In this document: positions 10,004-19,098 of the stretch, one piece after another
Layout: each line of letters starts with the position of its first letter
Position numbering within the stretch: the first letter of the stretch is position 1
Assembly (NCBI RefSeq): GCF_000330505.1
Contig: NW_004440426.1
Location: 779,975-843,974, forward strand
DNA: 64,000 nt
From: Entamoeba invadens IP1
Taxonomy: Eukaryota; Evosea; Mastigamoebida; Endamoebidae
Reading direction: 5' to 3'
Notes under the pieces: generated by a model
The model's input: the letters and a program-made list of their open reading frames with translations, nothing else
Told to the model about the DNA's origin: nothing
Databases searched by the model: none
Translations under genes and position numbers: made by a program

Positions 10004-10927
10004 ATGATTGAAGATGATGGAAAGCCGTCCTTACCGACACCTCCATATTACGATTACCATGATAAATTGAGCAAGAAACAGATTGAGATGGAGGAATGGG
10101 GGATGCGGTGCCTATTTAAGTTCAAGAAATATGTGATCTTATATGCTGTTCTTCTCATCTTGTTTGGTACGAGTTTGGTGGTCTATACTGTGTATTATAA
10201 ACTCGATATGTTTACTACTCATCCCCTTTATTGTATACTCTCAGTACTCATTGTGTTCATCATGAGCATCCGCCTCGCTGTCCCAATACCTTCATCCTTT
10301 TCTCAAGAGAACTACATCCCCGATTGTTCCGAAGAGGAAAAAGAAGACGCAAAGCGTCGAGCATCGCTTGCTCAGAAATATGGCAAGAAATTGATTGAGA
10401 CGATTTACAGCGCAAGGTATTGTGTGTATTGTAACGCTTTCATGCCACCACGTACATATCACTGTATGTTATGTAAGAAGTGTATTGATTGTCGTGATCA
10501 CCATTGTTCCTGGTTATGTACCTGTGTCGGTAAAAACAATTTACGATCGTTCTGGCAGCTCTTAGTGAGTATCTTTTTACTCTCACTCATCTCGTCGATG
10601 AACATTTTAATTTTTTGGTATCAAATTCTTTTCATTAAGAATCCATGGAACACGTTCTCGTTCTTCACATTTGTTATGTATTATATTTACATGATGATTA
10701 CATGCATTTCTTGCTCTTTATTCGCGTGTATGGGGGCGATGTTATATATTCACACAAGAGATTTGTTATATGGGAAAACAGGCGTAGAAATAGGCGAGTC
10801 AAACACACGTGAACTCGCCGGTGAAATCGTCCCACCACACAAAATCAAGTTCCAAAATTTGACCGCGGTGTTGGGGCCAAATGTACTCTATTGGTTCCTT
10901 CCATTACCTTTCAAGCAAGTCAATTAG
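10004..10927 (+). CDS. DHHC-type protein S-palmitoyltransferase
   Basis: The 307-residue product has four hydrophobic segments (about 43-63, 73-95, 186-206 and 218-245) with the cysteine-rich loop between the second and third, the standard DHHC enzyme topology. The loop reads CVYCNAFMPPRTYHCMLCKK at 140-159 and then DHHC at 165-168, so the zinc ligands and the catalytic cysteine C168 are intact. After it comes SWLCTCVGKNN, where the family usually has W-x-N-C-I/V-G; here Asn is Thr. DHHC enzymes transfer palmitate from acyl-CoA to cytosolic cysteines, mainly at the Golgi, ER or plasma membrane. Two acyl-CoA synthetase genes lie 30 kb away, but there is no direct link. The ATG at 10004 is preceded by short AT-rich leader sequence. 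Substrate unknown. Confidence 0.93.
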   Translation: MIEDDGKPSLPTPPYYDYHDKLSKKQIEMEEWGMRCLFKFKKYVILYAVLLILFGTSLVVYTVYYKLDMFTTHPLYCILSVLIVFIMSIRLAVPIPSSFSQENYIPDCSEEEKEDAKRRASLAQKYGKKLIETIYSARYCVYCNAFMPPRTYHCMLCKKCIDCRDHHCSWLCTCVGKNNLRSFWQLLVSIFLLSLISSMNILIFWYQILFIKNPWNTFSFFTFVMYYIYMMITCISCSLFACMGAMLYIHTRDLLYGKTGVEIGESNTRELAGEIVPPHKIKFQNLTAVLGPNVLYWFLPLPFKQVN

Positions 10928-10999
10928 TCTTTTCTATTATTCATTAACACAGAACGACTTCTTAAATGTGAATTATCAGTAAGCACTTAACTCGAGACT

Positions 11000-11743
11000 T
11001 TAAAACAGTTTGTCGTTGATATTAAATTTCTTGAATCGTCTATTTGTCCTCTTCAAGATGTTCTTTGCATTTTCAAGTGCAGAATTCTTCATTTCAGCCT
11101 CTTTTAACACAATTAAGTTTTGTATGACTTGTGACGCGGCAATTGCTTTCATAATAGCTTTCTGTGCGATTTTATCTCTTCTTTGTGTGAGTCGCAAATT
11201 GTATCCAGCAAGCTTTGAATACTGGGCATTTGGCTCTTTTTGACTCTTCACTTTAAACGTCACGGCTTCGATTTTCGAGGTCCGCGCACGCTCTAATAAG
11301 TTTAACGCGCGTCGCTGTAATTTCCACTTTCTTTGCATGTTATCAGAAATAGCATTGAGGTCTGTGGCTGAGCCAGAAATAACTTTTTCATGCAACAAGT
11401 TAGCTATTTGCGACTGATCGTTGTCGATTTCTTTCTGTGCAAGTCTTCTCAAGAACTCCATTCGCTTGACTTCAGTTTCTTTGTTTTTCTCGCTCAGAAG
11501 TTGTGCGATCCGTTTGTCAGTGAGTTCGTCCTCGCACTCTTTGTCATTTTGTGAGATAAGTCCACGAACTATATCGTTGTAAGTCAATGCACTTCCTGAT
11601 ATCTTCCCAATCAATCGAATCGATTTTTGGCGCTTCAGTTTTTCAATCAACAGCTCACGTTGGGCAGTCTTGGAGCGCTCATTGTATTCGTCAAAAACAC
11701 TAGCGGCGTGTGTCATTATAGCAAGAAAAAAGAGAAATATCAT
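11000..11743 (-). CDS. Small secreted helical Lys-rich protein
   Basis: The 247-residue product starts with a clear signal peptide (MIFLFFLAIMTHAAS) and continues as an almost wholly charged, helix-prone chain rich in Lys, Arg, Glu and Asn, with no cysteines in the mature part and no membrane anchor. Heptad-like spacing around residues 40-140 suggests coiled coil. I do not recognise the family. It may be a lysosomal or secreted basic peptide, in the loose sense of the Lys/Glu-rich surface proteins known from Entamoeba, but no specific match can be claimed. It is convergent with the DHHC gene (72 bp gap). The ATG at 11741-11743 is chosen because the signal peptide follows it directly. Confidence 0.75.
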   Translation of the reverse strand: MIFLFFLAIMTHAASVFDEYNERSKTAQRELLIEKLKRQKSIRLIGKISGSALTYNDIVRGLISQNDKECEDELTDKRIAQLLSEKNKETEVKRMEFLRRLAQKEIDNDQSQIANLLHEKVISGSATDLNAISDNMQRKWKLQRRALNLLERARTSKIEAVTFKVKSQKEPNAQYSKLAGYNLRLTQRRDKIAQKAIMKAIAASQVIQNLIVLKEAEMKNSALENAKNILKRTNRRFKKFNINDKLF

Positions 11744-12130
11744 ACCAATGTAAAAATATGAAAATTGGAGATCTCTTCATTTTAGATTCGTATGGTTCTT
11801 TTTATAATTTATTTATAGTTTTATGTATATGTTACAATTTGATGTCGACATTTTTATAACATTTTCTTTCCTATTTATTTAAACAATTGTTTTGCCCCAA
11901 ATGTTATTTTAATATAATTATTTAATTATTTTTTATAGTAAACAAAAACTATAACTATTTATAATTATATTACTATACTATAGTTTTAATTTTATAATAA
12001 TACATTATAACAAAAGATCTTTATAATTTATTAATAAACTATAAAATACTATTAACATTTTATTAAAAAAATTATATTTTAAATTTATAATGTTATAGTT
12101 AAAAATGATTTAAATTTAAATTTTATTATA

Positions 12131-12922
12131 GTCGGGTGATAAAGGGGGTTAATTTGGGACAGAAGTAGTTAATTTGAGTAAAAAACTATAAAATATAATT
12201 TATTTAACCATAAAAGTATTAGAAGGGTTTTTTCAATTAACTACTTTGAAAATAATAAAAGAAAACCATAACTATCTATTTTTGATATTATTCAATCTTT
12301 GAAAACAATGGAAGAAGAAGAGAAAGGAACCCTTGATGAAATAACCACAGGCAATCAACATAAAAAAGCAATTTAAATACAAGAAACCAGTTTAAAAACT
12401 GTATTTCAATATATATTCATGATGTATATGGTTAAAATGCCAGAGTTTAATGAATTAACAACAGTGTCAATTTTTGAAAGTGTCAGGGAATCACTGAAAA
12501 ATCATCATTTGTTATTTCAATCTTTCAATCTTTCGTTGTTGAACCATTTCCATTGAGAAAAGATAAGAGAAAGACCATTTTAACATAAAAACAATTGGAG
12601 TTGAAAAAGAGCAGAAAAGAAATGAAACAAAGGAAAAATTCTTTAACAAAACAAGTTTCAGACAAACCATAAAAAGTGCTGCGTTTTAGACTTCCACATT
12701 TTTTAAGTGAACAAATTGAGGTGTTTTTGTTTATTTTTGAAATAGAAATTTATAATTATTCAATTTATAATCATTTAAAATAAAAAACGATAATTTATAT
12801 TATTATTTTAATTTTATGTTTATTTTGACCTTTAAATAGATTTTTTAAAAATTATAGTTTCAAAATTATATTTATCAAAATTAACTACCTTTGTCCCTTT
12901 TTAATGCCATTTATCCCCCGAC
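12131..12922. mobile_element. 792-bp non-autonomous element, ~50-bp TIRs, TA target
   Basis: The left end GTCGGGTGATAAAGGGGGTT and the right end read in reverse, GTCGGGGGATAAATGGCATT, begin inverted repeats of about 50 bp that continue through ...GGGACA(G/A)(A/G)(A/G)GTAGTTAATTT. Each end is bordered by TA (12129-12130 and 12923-12924), as expected for a Tc1/mariner-type element. The interior has no long open frame; short fragments such as ATGGAAGAAGAAGAGAAAGG at about 12308 may be transposase debris but are not identifiable. The terminal TATAGTCGG is shared with the element at 59234-59468. Confidence 0.7.
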
Positions 12923-13368
12923 TATATAATAAAAAAAATCATTAGAAATTTTCATTATTTTTATTCGATTTAGAATCTCAAAGAACATTTTTAATATTTA
13001 TCATTACAACCATTATCATGAATAACTAGTGTTATGATAAATGTTCAAGTTCCTTATATTTCTTAACCTTTTCTTTTAATTGTTTTTACACATCAATCAA
13101 TATGTTTTTAATACTTCAATAAATTAAGAAAAGAGACTTTTTATGATTACCAAAAAATATGCTTTTGGTTCAAACCACATTCTTAAATAATAGTAAAAAT
13201 GAATGACAAAAATAAAAGCATAAGTGCCCAACTAACACCATATTTTTTGTTTGTTTTAAGTTTATAATGAATTTCCTCAAAAATGGCTATAACTTACAGC
13301 AATTTATCCAAAAAATTAAACCGATCTGGTAATAGATTACAATTAACTAAAAAAGAAACACAAAAGTT

Positions 13369-13806
13369 GGGACCTACATTGACCACCACCTCTTAAAATA
13401 GATTTATTTTTTCTATTTCGAATCATATTCAAATTAAAATTATAGTAAATAGGAAACTGGGATAATATTAGGTCTGGTTCCCGAATTCAAGAAATGCCGA
13501 AAATTCACCTCGAGTCAGTGGAAACCGAGTGAGACGGAGCATTGAAAAGAAGGCTCATAAAGACGCACTCAAACAGTCTGTTTGTGCACCGTTTCACCCA
13601 CTTTCCAAGTCCTCCCTTGGCGCGGATCCCCCCTGACCCCCCCGCAAGCGGGGGGGAACCACATCCGCGTCCACACAGTACGGACAAGGAAAGTGGGTGA
13701 CATGGGGACGCACAAACAGTGGCTGAAAAGTGGACTTCCTTCAAAAAACACTCGCGGCAAATATTTTTTTTTTGTAAACGGGGTGGTGGTGGTCAACGTA
13801 GGTCCC
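13369..13806. mobile_element. 438-bp Mutator-type MITE with perfect 9-bp TSD
   Basis: The left end GGGACCTACATTGACCACCA and the right end in reverse, GGGACCTACGTTGACCACCA, match but for one base over the first 20. The element is bordered on both sides by exactly ACAAAAGTT (13360-13368 and 13807-13815), a 9-bp target duplication, which is the hallmark of Mutator-like elements. Inside, a second imperfect inverted repeat (about 13577-13609 and 13689-13720, core TTTGTGC...CACCCACTTTCC) and a GC-rich hairpin make it a foldback. The centre is far more GC-rich than anything near it. It encodes no protein. Confidence 0.88.
13621..13669. repeat. GC hairpin at centre of the MITE
   Basis: CCCCCCCGC (13637-13645), loop AA, GCGGGGGGG (13648-13656) is a perfect 9-bp stem. 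It is enclosed by a second pairing, CGCGGAT at 13621-13627 with ATCCGCG at 13663-13669. In a genome this AT-rich it should be the most stable local structure in the window. Confidence 0.85.
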
Positions 13807-14149
13807 ACAAAAGTTATTTATTTCAATAGCATCTAATTATTATTTATAACTATTTATTAATTAAATTTTTAATTATCTGATAAACATTTATAACTATAAT
13901 AAAATTATATTACCAATTTCACGCTTTCCAAAAATTCCAAATTATCACTTGCTTACTGTAATATATAATAATTGTATAGTACAGAAAACTAATAAATATA
14001 TAATTTGTTTTCATAAAAGATGGTAGAACACACTTTTAAGTAGAAATTCATTAATTTGTTTCATGGCTCGTAAATGGGTGAAACTCTACAGCAAACAACT
14101 TTTCTTTTAAACTCTTTAATAAAGCCCGTACAACTTTTTGAATCAAATA

Positions 14150-14932
14150 ATGAGCGTTTCAAACACAACACACACTCTTAAACAAATAAAAAGAATCTAC
14201 CACAAAATTGTACGTAACAAATCCTTCCGTTATTTCTTTGGAGAATTCATCGGATGTTTTATCCTCTTTTTCTGTGCCAACGCTTCTCCCTTTTTCGCAA
14301 GAACACAGTTGGAGGCGGGGTTGGTCATCTTTTTTGTTCTTGTCCCATTAGTCAGAATGTTTATTCCAGTCAGTTCAGCTCAGTTCAATCCTTATATAAC
14401 AATACCACTTTTGTTAGAAGGGCGAATAACTGTGATCAATTCGATCATTTCTATTTTTGGACAACTGACAGGTGGAAGTCTTGGCGTCATAGTACTTAAT
14501 ATTTCATTCACGGACTCCGCGGTTGCATATTTAGATAAAAGTTACGACATCAAAGCTGAGATGTCAGAGATTTATGGACAATTAGCATTGACAATGGCTT
14601 TAATTGTCGGGCTCAAAAGAAATTGGGACATGCCATTAACGTTTGGTTTTGTTATAGCAGCTGGTGTTTATGTTCTCAAAGGTGGAATGATAGTCAATCC
14701 GTGTTTGTTGGTTGTCAGACTTTTTGTGAACAATTCAAACTCTATGGATTATATTTCGGCATTGTACTTCTTCCTTTTTGAAACAGTTGGACTTGTAATT
14801 GGGTATATAATTGGTCGTTTCATAATAATCGCTGGTGAGCCAAGTGATGATGAGTTATCTCGAGAGTCACAAGATGATGAAAAAGATCCATTATTGATAG
14901 GGGCTGTTAATGATGAAGAGAATCAATCATAA
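14150..14932 (+). CDS. Divergent aquaporin/MIP-family channel
   Basis: The 260-residue product from the ATG at 14150 has about six membrane segments and two half-repeats, each with an NPA-like box: SSAQFNPYITIPLLLEGRI (NPY at about 80-82) and GGMIVNPCLLVVRL (NPC at about 183-185). The spacing of about 100 residues and the length fit the major intrinsic protein family. Both boxes lack the usual Ala, and the Arg that normally follows the second NPA (selectivity filter) is not in place, so pore selectivity is probably altered. The cytosolic C-terminus is acidic and Ser-rich (SDDELSRESQDDEKDPLL) and ends with a dileucine-type DPLL motif suited to endosomal sorting. Function as a water or small-solute channel in vacuolar or plasma membrane is inferred. 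The TTG at 14138 is not preferred over the ATG. Confidence 0.8.
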   Translation: MSVSNTTHTLKQIKRIYHKIVRNKSFRYFFGEFIGCFILFFCANASPFFARTQLEAGLVIFFVLVPLVRMFIPVSSAQFNPYITIPLLLEGRITVINSIISIFGQLTGGSLGVIVLNISFTDSAVAYLDKSYDIKAEMSEIYGQLALTMALIVGLKRNWDMPLTFGFVIAAGVYVLKGGMIVNPCLLVVRLFVNNSNSMDYISALYFFLFETVGLVIGYIIGRFIIIAGEPSDDELSRESQDDEKDPLLIGAVNDEENQS

Positions 14933-15057
14933 TTTCATTATTCATTTTATTTTGGTGAACTTGCTTTGTAATGTCAGCTTTACAAATTTTATTACATTTT
15001 AACATATTTTATACCTTTTTTTAAAATTTAACATTAAATCATACAACACGGATTTTT

Positions 15058-16665
15058 TTACAACAAAGAAATGAATATGAGAGCCAAAAATAGAGCAACA
15101 CCAGTAGTAGCTTCCCTTAAATTATACACTGGCTCTGTAACACATATTCCATGTTTAGAGCAGACAAACCCATCTCTACATACGCCACATGCTGGTATAC
15201 ATCCACTTATGAAAGGTGACACTCCATCTTCAAATGTTCCATTGTCTATTGTGCATTCAGTGTTCAAACAATCAAACGCCGTTGAATTGCATTGGTCAGA
15301 CTTTTTCATTTCCTCTTCCCTTATCAGATTTGCACTTTTCAGTACAACGTGAGTGCCTTTGCTTAACTTTTGAGTGATAGTTATAACATTTGCATATAAC
15401 ATACTCTTAATGTTAAATGCCACTTTCAATTCAAGGGTCTTCCCTCCGCTCGGTCTGAAGTATTGAGTTGGTAGACCGGCTTGTACAACTGAAATGGTCG
15501 CAAAGTTCATTTCCAATAGCGAAGTGTCGTGTAACAGATGGGACTGCATGAACTCATAGTCTCCATCTATTTCCATCTCGACTCTGAGCTCTTTAAAGTC
15601 CTTTTGTATTCTCAAAGCAGTCGCATAAGCAAATCCAATCGTCAGATTTCCGCCTTCTGCTGTCAATGAAATGTCGTTGTTTCCCCACTCAAACATTGTC
15701 GCATCAAGTTTTTCATTCAGCATCCAAACTTGCCATTTTTGGAACGTCAGTTTCTCGACCAACTTGACATCTCTGTCGAAGATCTCAGTGTCCGCGCTGA
15801 ACTTGCAGGGCTTTGTTTTGTATGCTGGGAACCTCACACGCGCCGTGGCGGAGTCTTCTTTGTCCAAGTTGATTGCCATGAATCTAATCTTTTCATCATC
15901 AAAAGAGACCATTTGGATGTTGATATCATCTTTAATTCTTGGGATGATGTAAGTGTCGTCAAACTCTTTGTAATACGATTTAATTGTGTTGTTATATTCC
16001 ACTGCCATCTTCTCTGTTGGCCTATTGTGATCTGTGAATTGAATGGTGACTGTGTCCTCTGTTCTATTTAAGACATAGAGTGACGGAGACACTCCCAGAT
16101 CAAACGCAACTTCAAATAAAGTGACTTGTGTCACATAATTGGCGGCATTGTCCGCACCAGAAGTCAGTCGAGCAAAGATGTTTGTGGGAACACCTATAGT
16201 TCTTCGTTCAATCGCCTCGGTGGATCCGTCAGTCTCTATGACTATATATCCAGCCACCATACAGTCGACTACTTTCTCACTCGGGCCGATTAATTGAAGC
16301 CACTCACCACATCTTTAGATTAGTTATTAGTAATTGAAACTATTTAAAACAAACCTATTAATTCTTCCTGTGCTCTTATTGACATTCATATAATCTTCGT
16401 GCACAAAGCAAATTGATTGAATGTCATATCCATGGATAACGTGTGTATAATTGGGTATGCGGTCATAACACAGTTTTTGCTTGACTATATGAGCCTGATC
16501 CGAACTCATATCTACAGCTACAAAGTCGGTCATACAAAGTGGGTCAACAAGTTCATCTGTTTCCGTGGAGTGGACTGTACATAAGAAAAGCGTGATTACT
16601 TGTATGAGAACTATCATCTTCGACAGTGATTTAACAGTTTCTATATTGGCTTTTATATTTGCCAT
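15058..16665 (-). CDS. Spliced GPI-type surface protein with Cys-rich C-terminus
   Basis: Two exons join in phase: 16665-16355 and 16312-15058, giving about 521 residues. The 42-nt intron starts GTTTGT and ends TCTAAAG; joining there reads INR|CGEWLQLIGPSEKVV and on into the long frame, whereas the TAG acceptors inside give stops. The N-terminus has a signal-anchor-like segment (MIVLIQVITLFLCTVHS). The middle 380 residues are beta-rich with scattered NxS/T sites. Near the end is a cysteine cluster (FDCLNTECTIDNG, CIPACGVCRDGFVCSKHGIC) followed by a hydrophobic tail (GVALFLALIFISLL) typical of a GPI signal. I do not recognise the family; the layout parallels the secreted protein at 1757. Surface location is inferred from both termini. 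Confidence 0.8.
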
Positions 16666-18077
16666 TTAATAACTTTCTACAATATTACGCGGCATTTTGA
16701 AAGCAGTTGGCACTTAACATTTTTGCGAGTTGAATGGTACTATTTATGATAGTTTGAGTGTTATTTAATGGTGTTGATATAATTTGAAAAATGGATCGAG
16801 TGGTTGATTAACTGAATTTGCCAATGGGTCGTAAAACAATTATAAAAAATCGAAACAAAGAAGTTATTTTTGTTGTGGAATTGTTTGTTTTGGTATAATT
16901 GTTTCGTCGCATTTGATTTTGATGCTTTAAAACTTATTCGAACATCGGTGCAAATTTGACAAAATTTCCCCTGTTTTTGTCATACTTAAAACTTTATAAA
17001 TACATTTCCATTTATTTATTATCTGAAATATTTCTTCGACCCCACTCTTTCGCTTTTGGTTATTCTTTTTAATTTGTGTTTATTTTGAAGACAGAAAAGT
17101 AATTTAGGTTTTGAAAAAGTTAATTATTAAAAAATCCACCAAAGAGTGGCAAATTAAAACAATTAATTCGTTGAATTTTTTTGAAATTCTTTTTTTCTAC
17201 AAAAAAAATCGGGTTATTTAATTACAAAAGTAAGAATTTAATTCAAGTCAATCCAAATATTTCATCAGTGTTGTGTTTAATATTTTATTGCTGATATGTT
17301 GGGTAATTTTCTATATAACAAAAATATAAAATATTTCTGTTTCAAAAGACTTGAATAAAAATTATCAAAATTTGTTGAGTGATTGTAAATTTGTTAAGGA
17401 ATGATACGTCTTCCACTTTTAGAAATGGAATGAGTACAGGTTTTTGGTTTGTTATTAAATTGCTTAACAATGATTCATTCGTTCATAATAAGTGGTGATA
17501 ATTATAAGTCAAAGGCGCGTTTTATCAAAAAGAAGCTCTTTGGCTTTTTGCTGTTATAAATTATACAATAATTGTTTTATAAAAAGCAAACCAAATAAGC
17601 CACATAGCACTATTATAATCAAATAGTTCTTTTTATCAAAGAGAGTTACCGTTTTAACTTCGGACATAAGACTTTCGAAAGCAAAACTTGGCAATGAAGT
17701 TGACAATTTCCAATGTAAATTAGGTGTTATTCAATTATTGCAAAACTTTTGTTTTTTTATTGAATCGTCCAAAAGTATAACGGAAGATCGCTAAAATAAA
17801 AAGCAGTTTTCCAAATATAAATGGATAACTGGCTGTCGATCAAAAGAAGACTGCCATTCTAGTGGTCACAATAATAATAAAACAAGAACACTAAACAGAG
17901 GTGGAGTTTAATTAAAAATAACGTAACAGTCTGTTTTGAAATAAAAAACCATAATTTTTTTTATTTGGTGTTTTTTCTTCGATCTGGCTTTAGTTATGAA
18001 AAACACAATTTATTGGCATTTATTATTATATAATTCTAGTTTTAAAAAAGTGTGTTATTTAGTTACTTCATTTAAAC

Positions 18078-18205
18078 CAGAGGTTTCCAAAATCCCAATC
18101 CTAATTACCCACGTCACCATTTCATAACCAAAATGTTCATTTTCTCTTATAAATTCGTACGTTATAATACCACTTTTTCGGCAATAATTATTTTAGAAAC
18201 CTCTG
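18078..18205. mobile_element. 128-bp MITE, 16-bp TIRs
   Basis: CAGAGGTTTCCAAAAT on the left matches the reversed right end CAGAGGTTTCTAAAAT at 15 of 16 positions. Both sides are bordered by TTTAAAC (18071-18077 and 18206-18212), a 7-bp direct repeat. hAT elements start CAGxGG and duplicate 8 bp, piggyBac duplicates TTAA; the flank fits either imperfectly. Same size class and related ends as 1149-1281. Confidence 0.7.
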
Positions 18206-18292
18206 TTTAAACGCCAAATACTCAATACTTTTATAATGGTACTTAATATTTAAGAAACTTCAAGCGAACTTTACATAATATTTTCAACGTGA

Positions 18293-18324
18293 TAATCTGG
18301 CGATATTGGAATATCACCAGATTA
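18293..18324. repeat. 14-bp stem-loop
   Basis: TAATCTGGCGATAT, loop TGGA, ATATCACCAGATTA: one mismatch in 14 pairs. It lies alone in intergenic DNA about 90 bp right of the MITE and about 780 bp before the transporter gene. Purpose unknown. Confidence 0.7.
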
Positions 18325-18672
18325 CTTTAACTTTAAAATTAATTACAAATAGAATGTTCTGCATGAAGATTCGATTAATTAGTTAGTTATTCTTTTCAAA
18401 AATACAAATGAAGTTTATAATCCCCTTTTTTGATTTTTTGGTTTTTCGCTTACCCATTAATAATAGTCAACGAATTAAAAGCAAAAGTTCCCCTCACAGA
18501 AAATCCAAACAAAAATATAATTTTTTGGAACTATACGTGAATTATAGAAAAAAGGCAGGGTTGAGGTCTTATTCAAGATGGAACTAACAATTCATTAACA
18601 TCATTTATATCCAACAAAAAATTCATTTTAATAAAAATCATCAAAACCTTTAAAAAAACTCAAAATTCTTAG

Positions 18673-18855
18673 ATGATGATCAAAACACCCACCGAAACAC
18701 TTTATTTTTTGACGTACCTTCTTTCTATTTCCCTCTTTTCTTACTTTCTTGGTGAGTTCTTGGACCGCTCCATTGGCGACAAGCAACGCAGACAATTCTC
18801 AGACTTGTCATACCTCATAACCTCTCTCACAGAACTTTCGACATCTCCTTTCTAA
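18673..18855 (+). CDS. Possible small membrane peptide (60 codons)
   Basis: The frame starts ATGATGATC and encodes 60 residues with one hydrophobic stretch (LYFLTYLLSISLFSYFLG). Its base composition is richer in GC than the flanking DNA, which is the main reason to list it. There is no family match by eye, and an internal GGTGAGT could be a splice donor, so it may instead be part of a spliced transcript. Low confidence. Confidence 0.25.
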   Translation: MMIKTPTETLYFLTYLLSISLFSYFLGEFLDRSIGDKQRRQFSDLSYLITSLTELSTSPF

Positions 18856-19098
18856 TTGCTTCACGCTGTTTTTATTTACTGTTCATTTCATTTGGCATTT
18901 ACCACTTACAAGTCAAAATACTTTCATAACACCAAACTACTTTGAATACTTATTTATAGAAAATAAACTATAATCTATAGATTAACCAATTCTAAGTTTA
19001 CCAGTGATTGTCTGTCTGTTCAACCTTGACCCGTCTGTTAGAAAGGAAACAACACAAAAGAACTCAAAAAAAAATGGAACGAACTTGAAATATTCTGT

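Larger units (their letters stand above)
11744..14149. other. Gene-poor region with two transposon-derived elements
   Basis: 2.4 kb without a real gene. It holds a mariner-like inverted-repeat element (12131-12922) and a Mutator-type MITE (13369-13806), both listed separately. The rest is AT-rich and shows nothing else. The short frames between 13505 and 13836 lie inside the MITE and are not genes. Confidence 0.75.
16666..19098. other. Long intergenic region with MITE and hairpin
   Basis: 2.4 kb with no convincing gene. It contains a 128-bp MITE (18078-18205), a 14-bp stem-loop (18293-18324) and a small open frame at 18673-18855, all listed. The rest is AT-rich with no repeat or RNA gene that I can see. 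It carries the promoters of the genes at 16665 (leftward) and 19099 (rightward). Confidence 0.65.

Noticed and set aside
13505..13836. Three overlapping 79-84 codon frames
   Set aside because: They lie inside the 438-bp MITE and arise from its GC-rich inverted repeats; none has a family or a promoter context.
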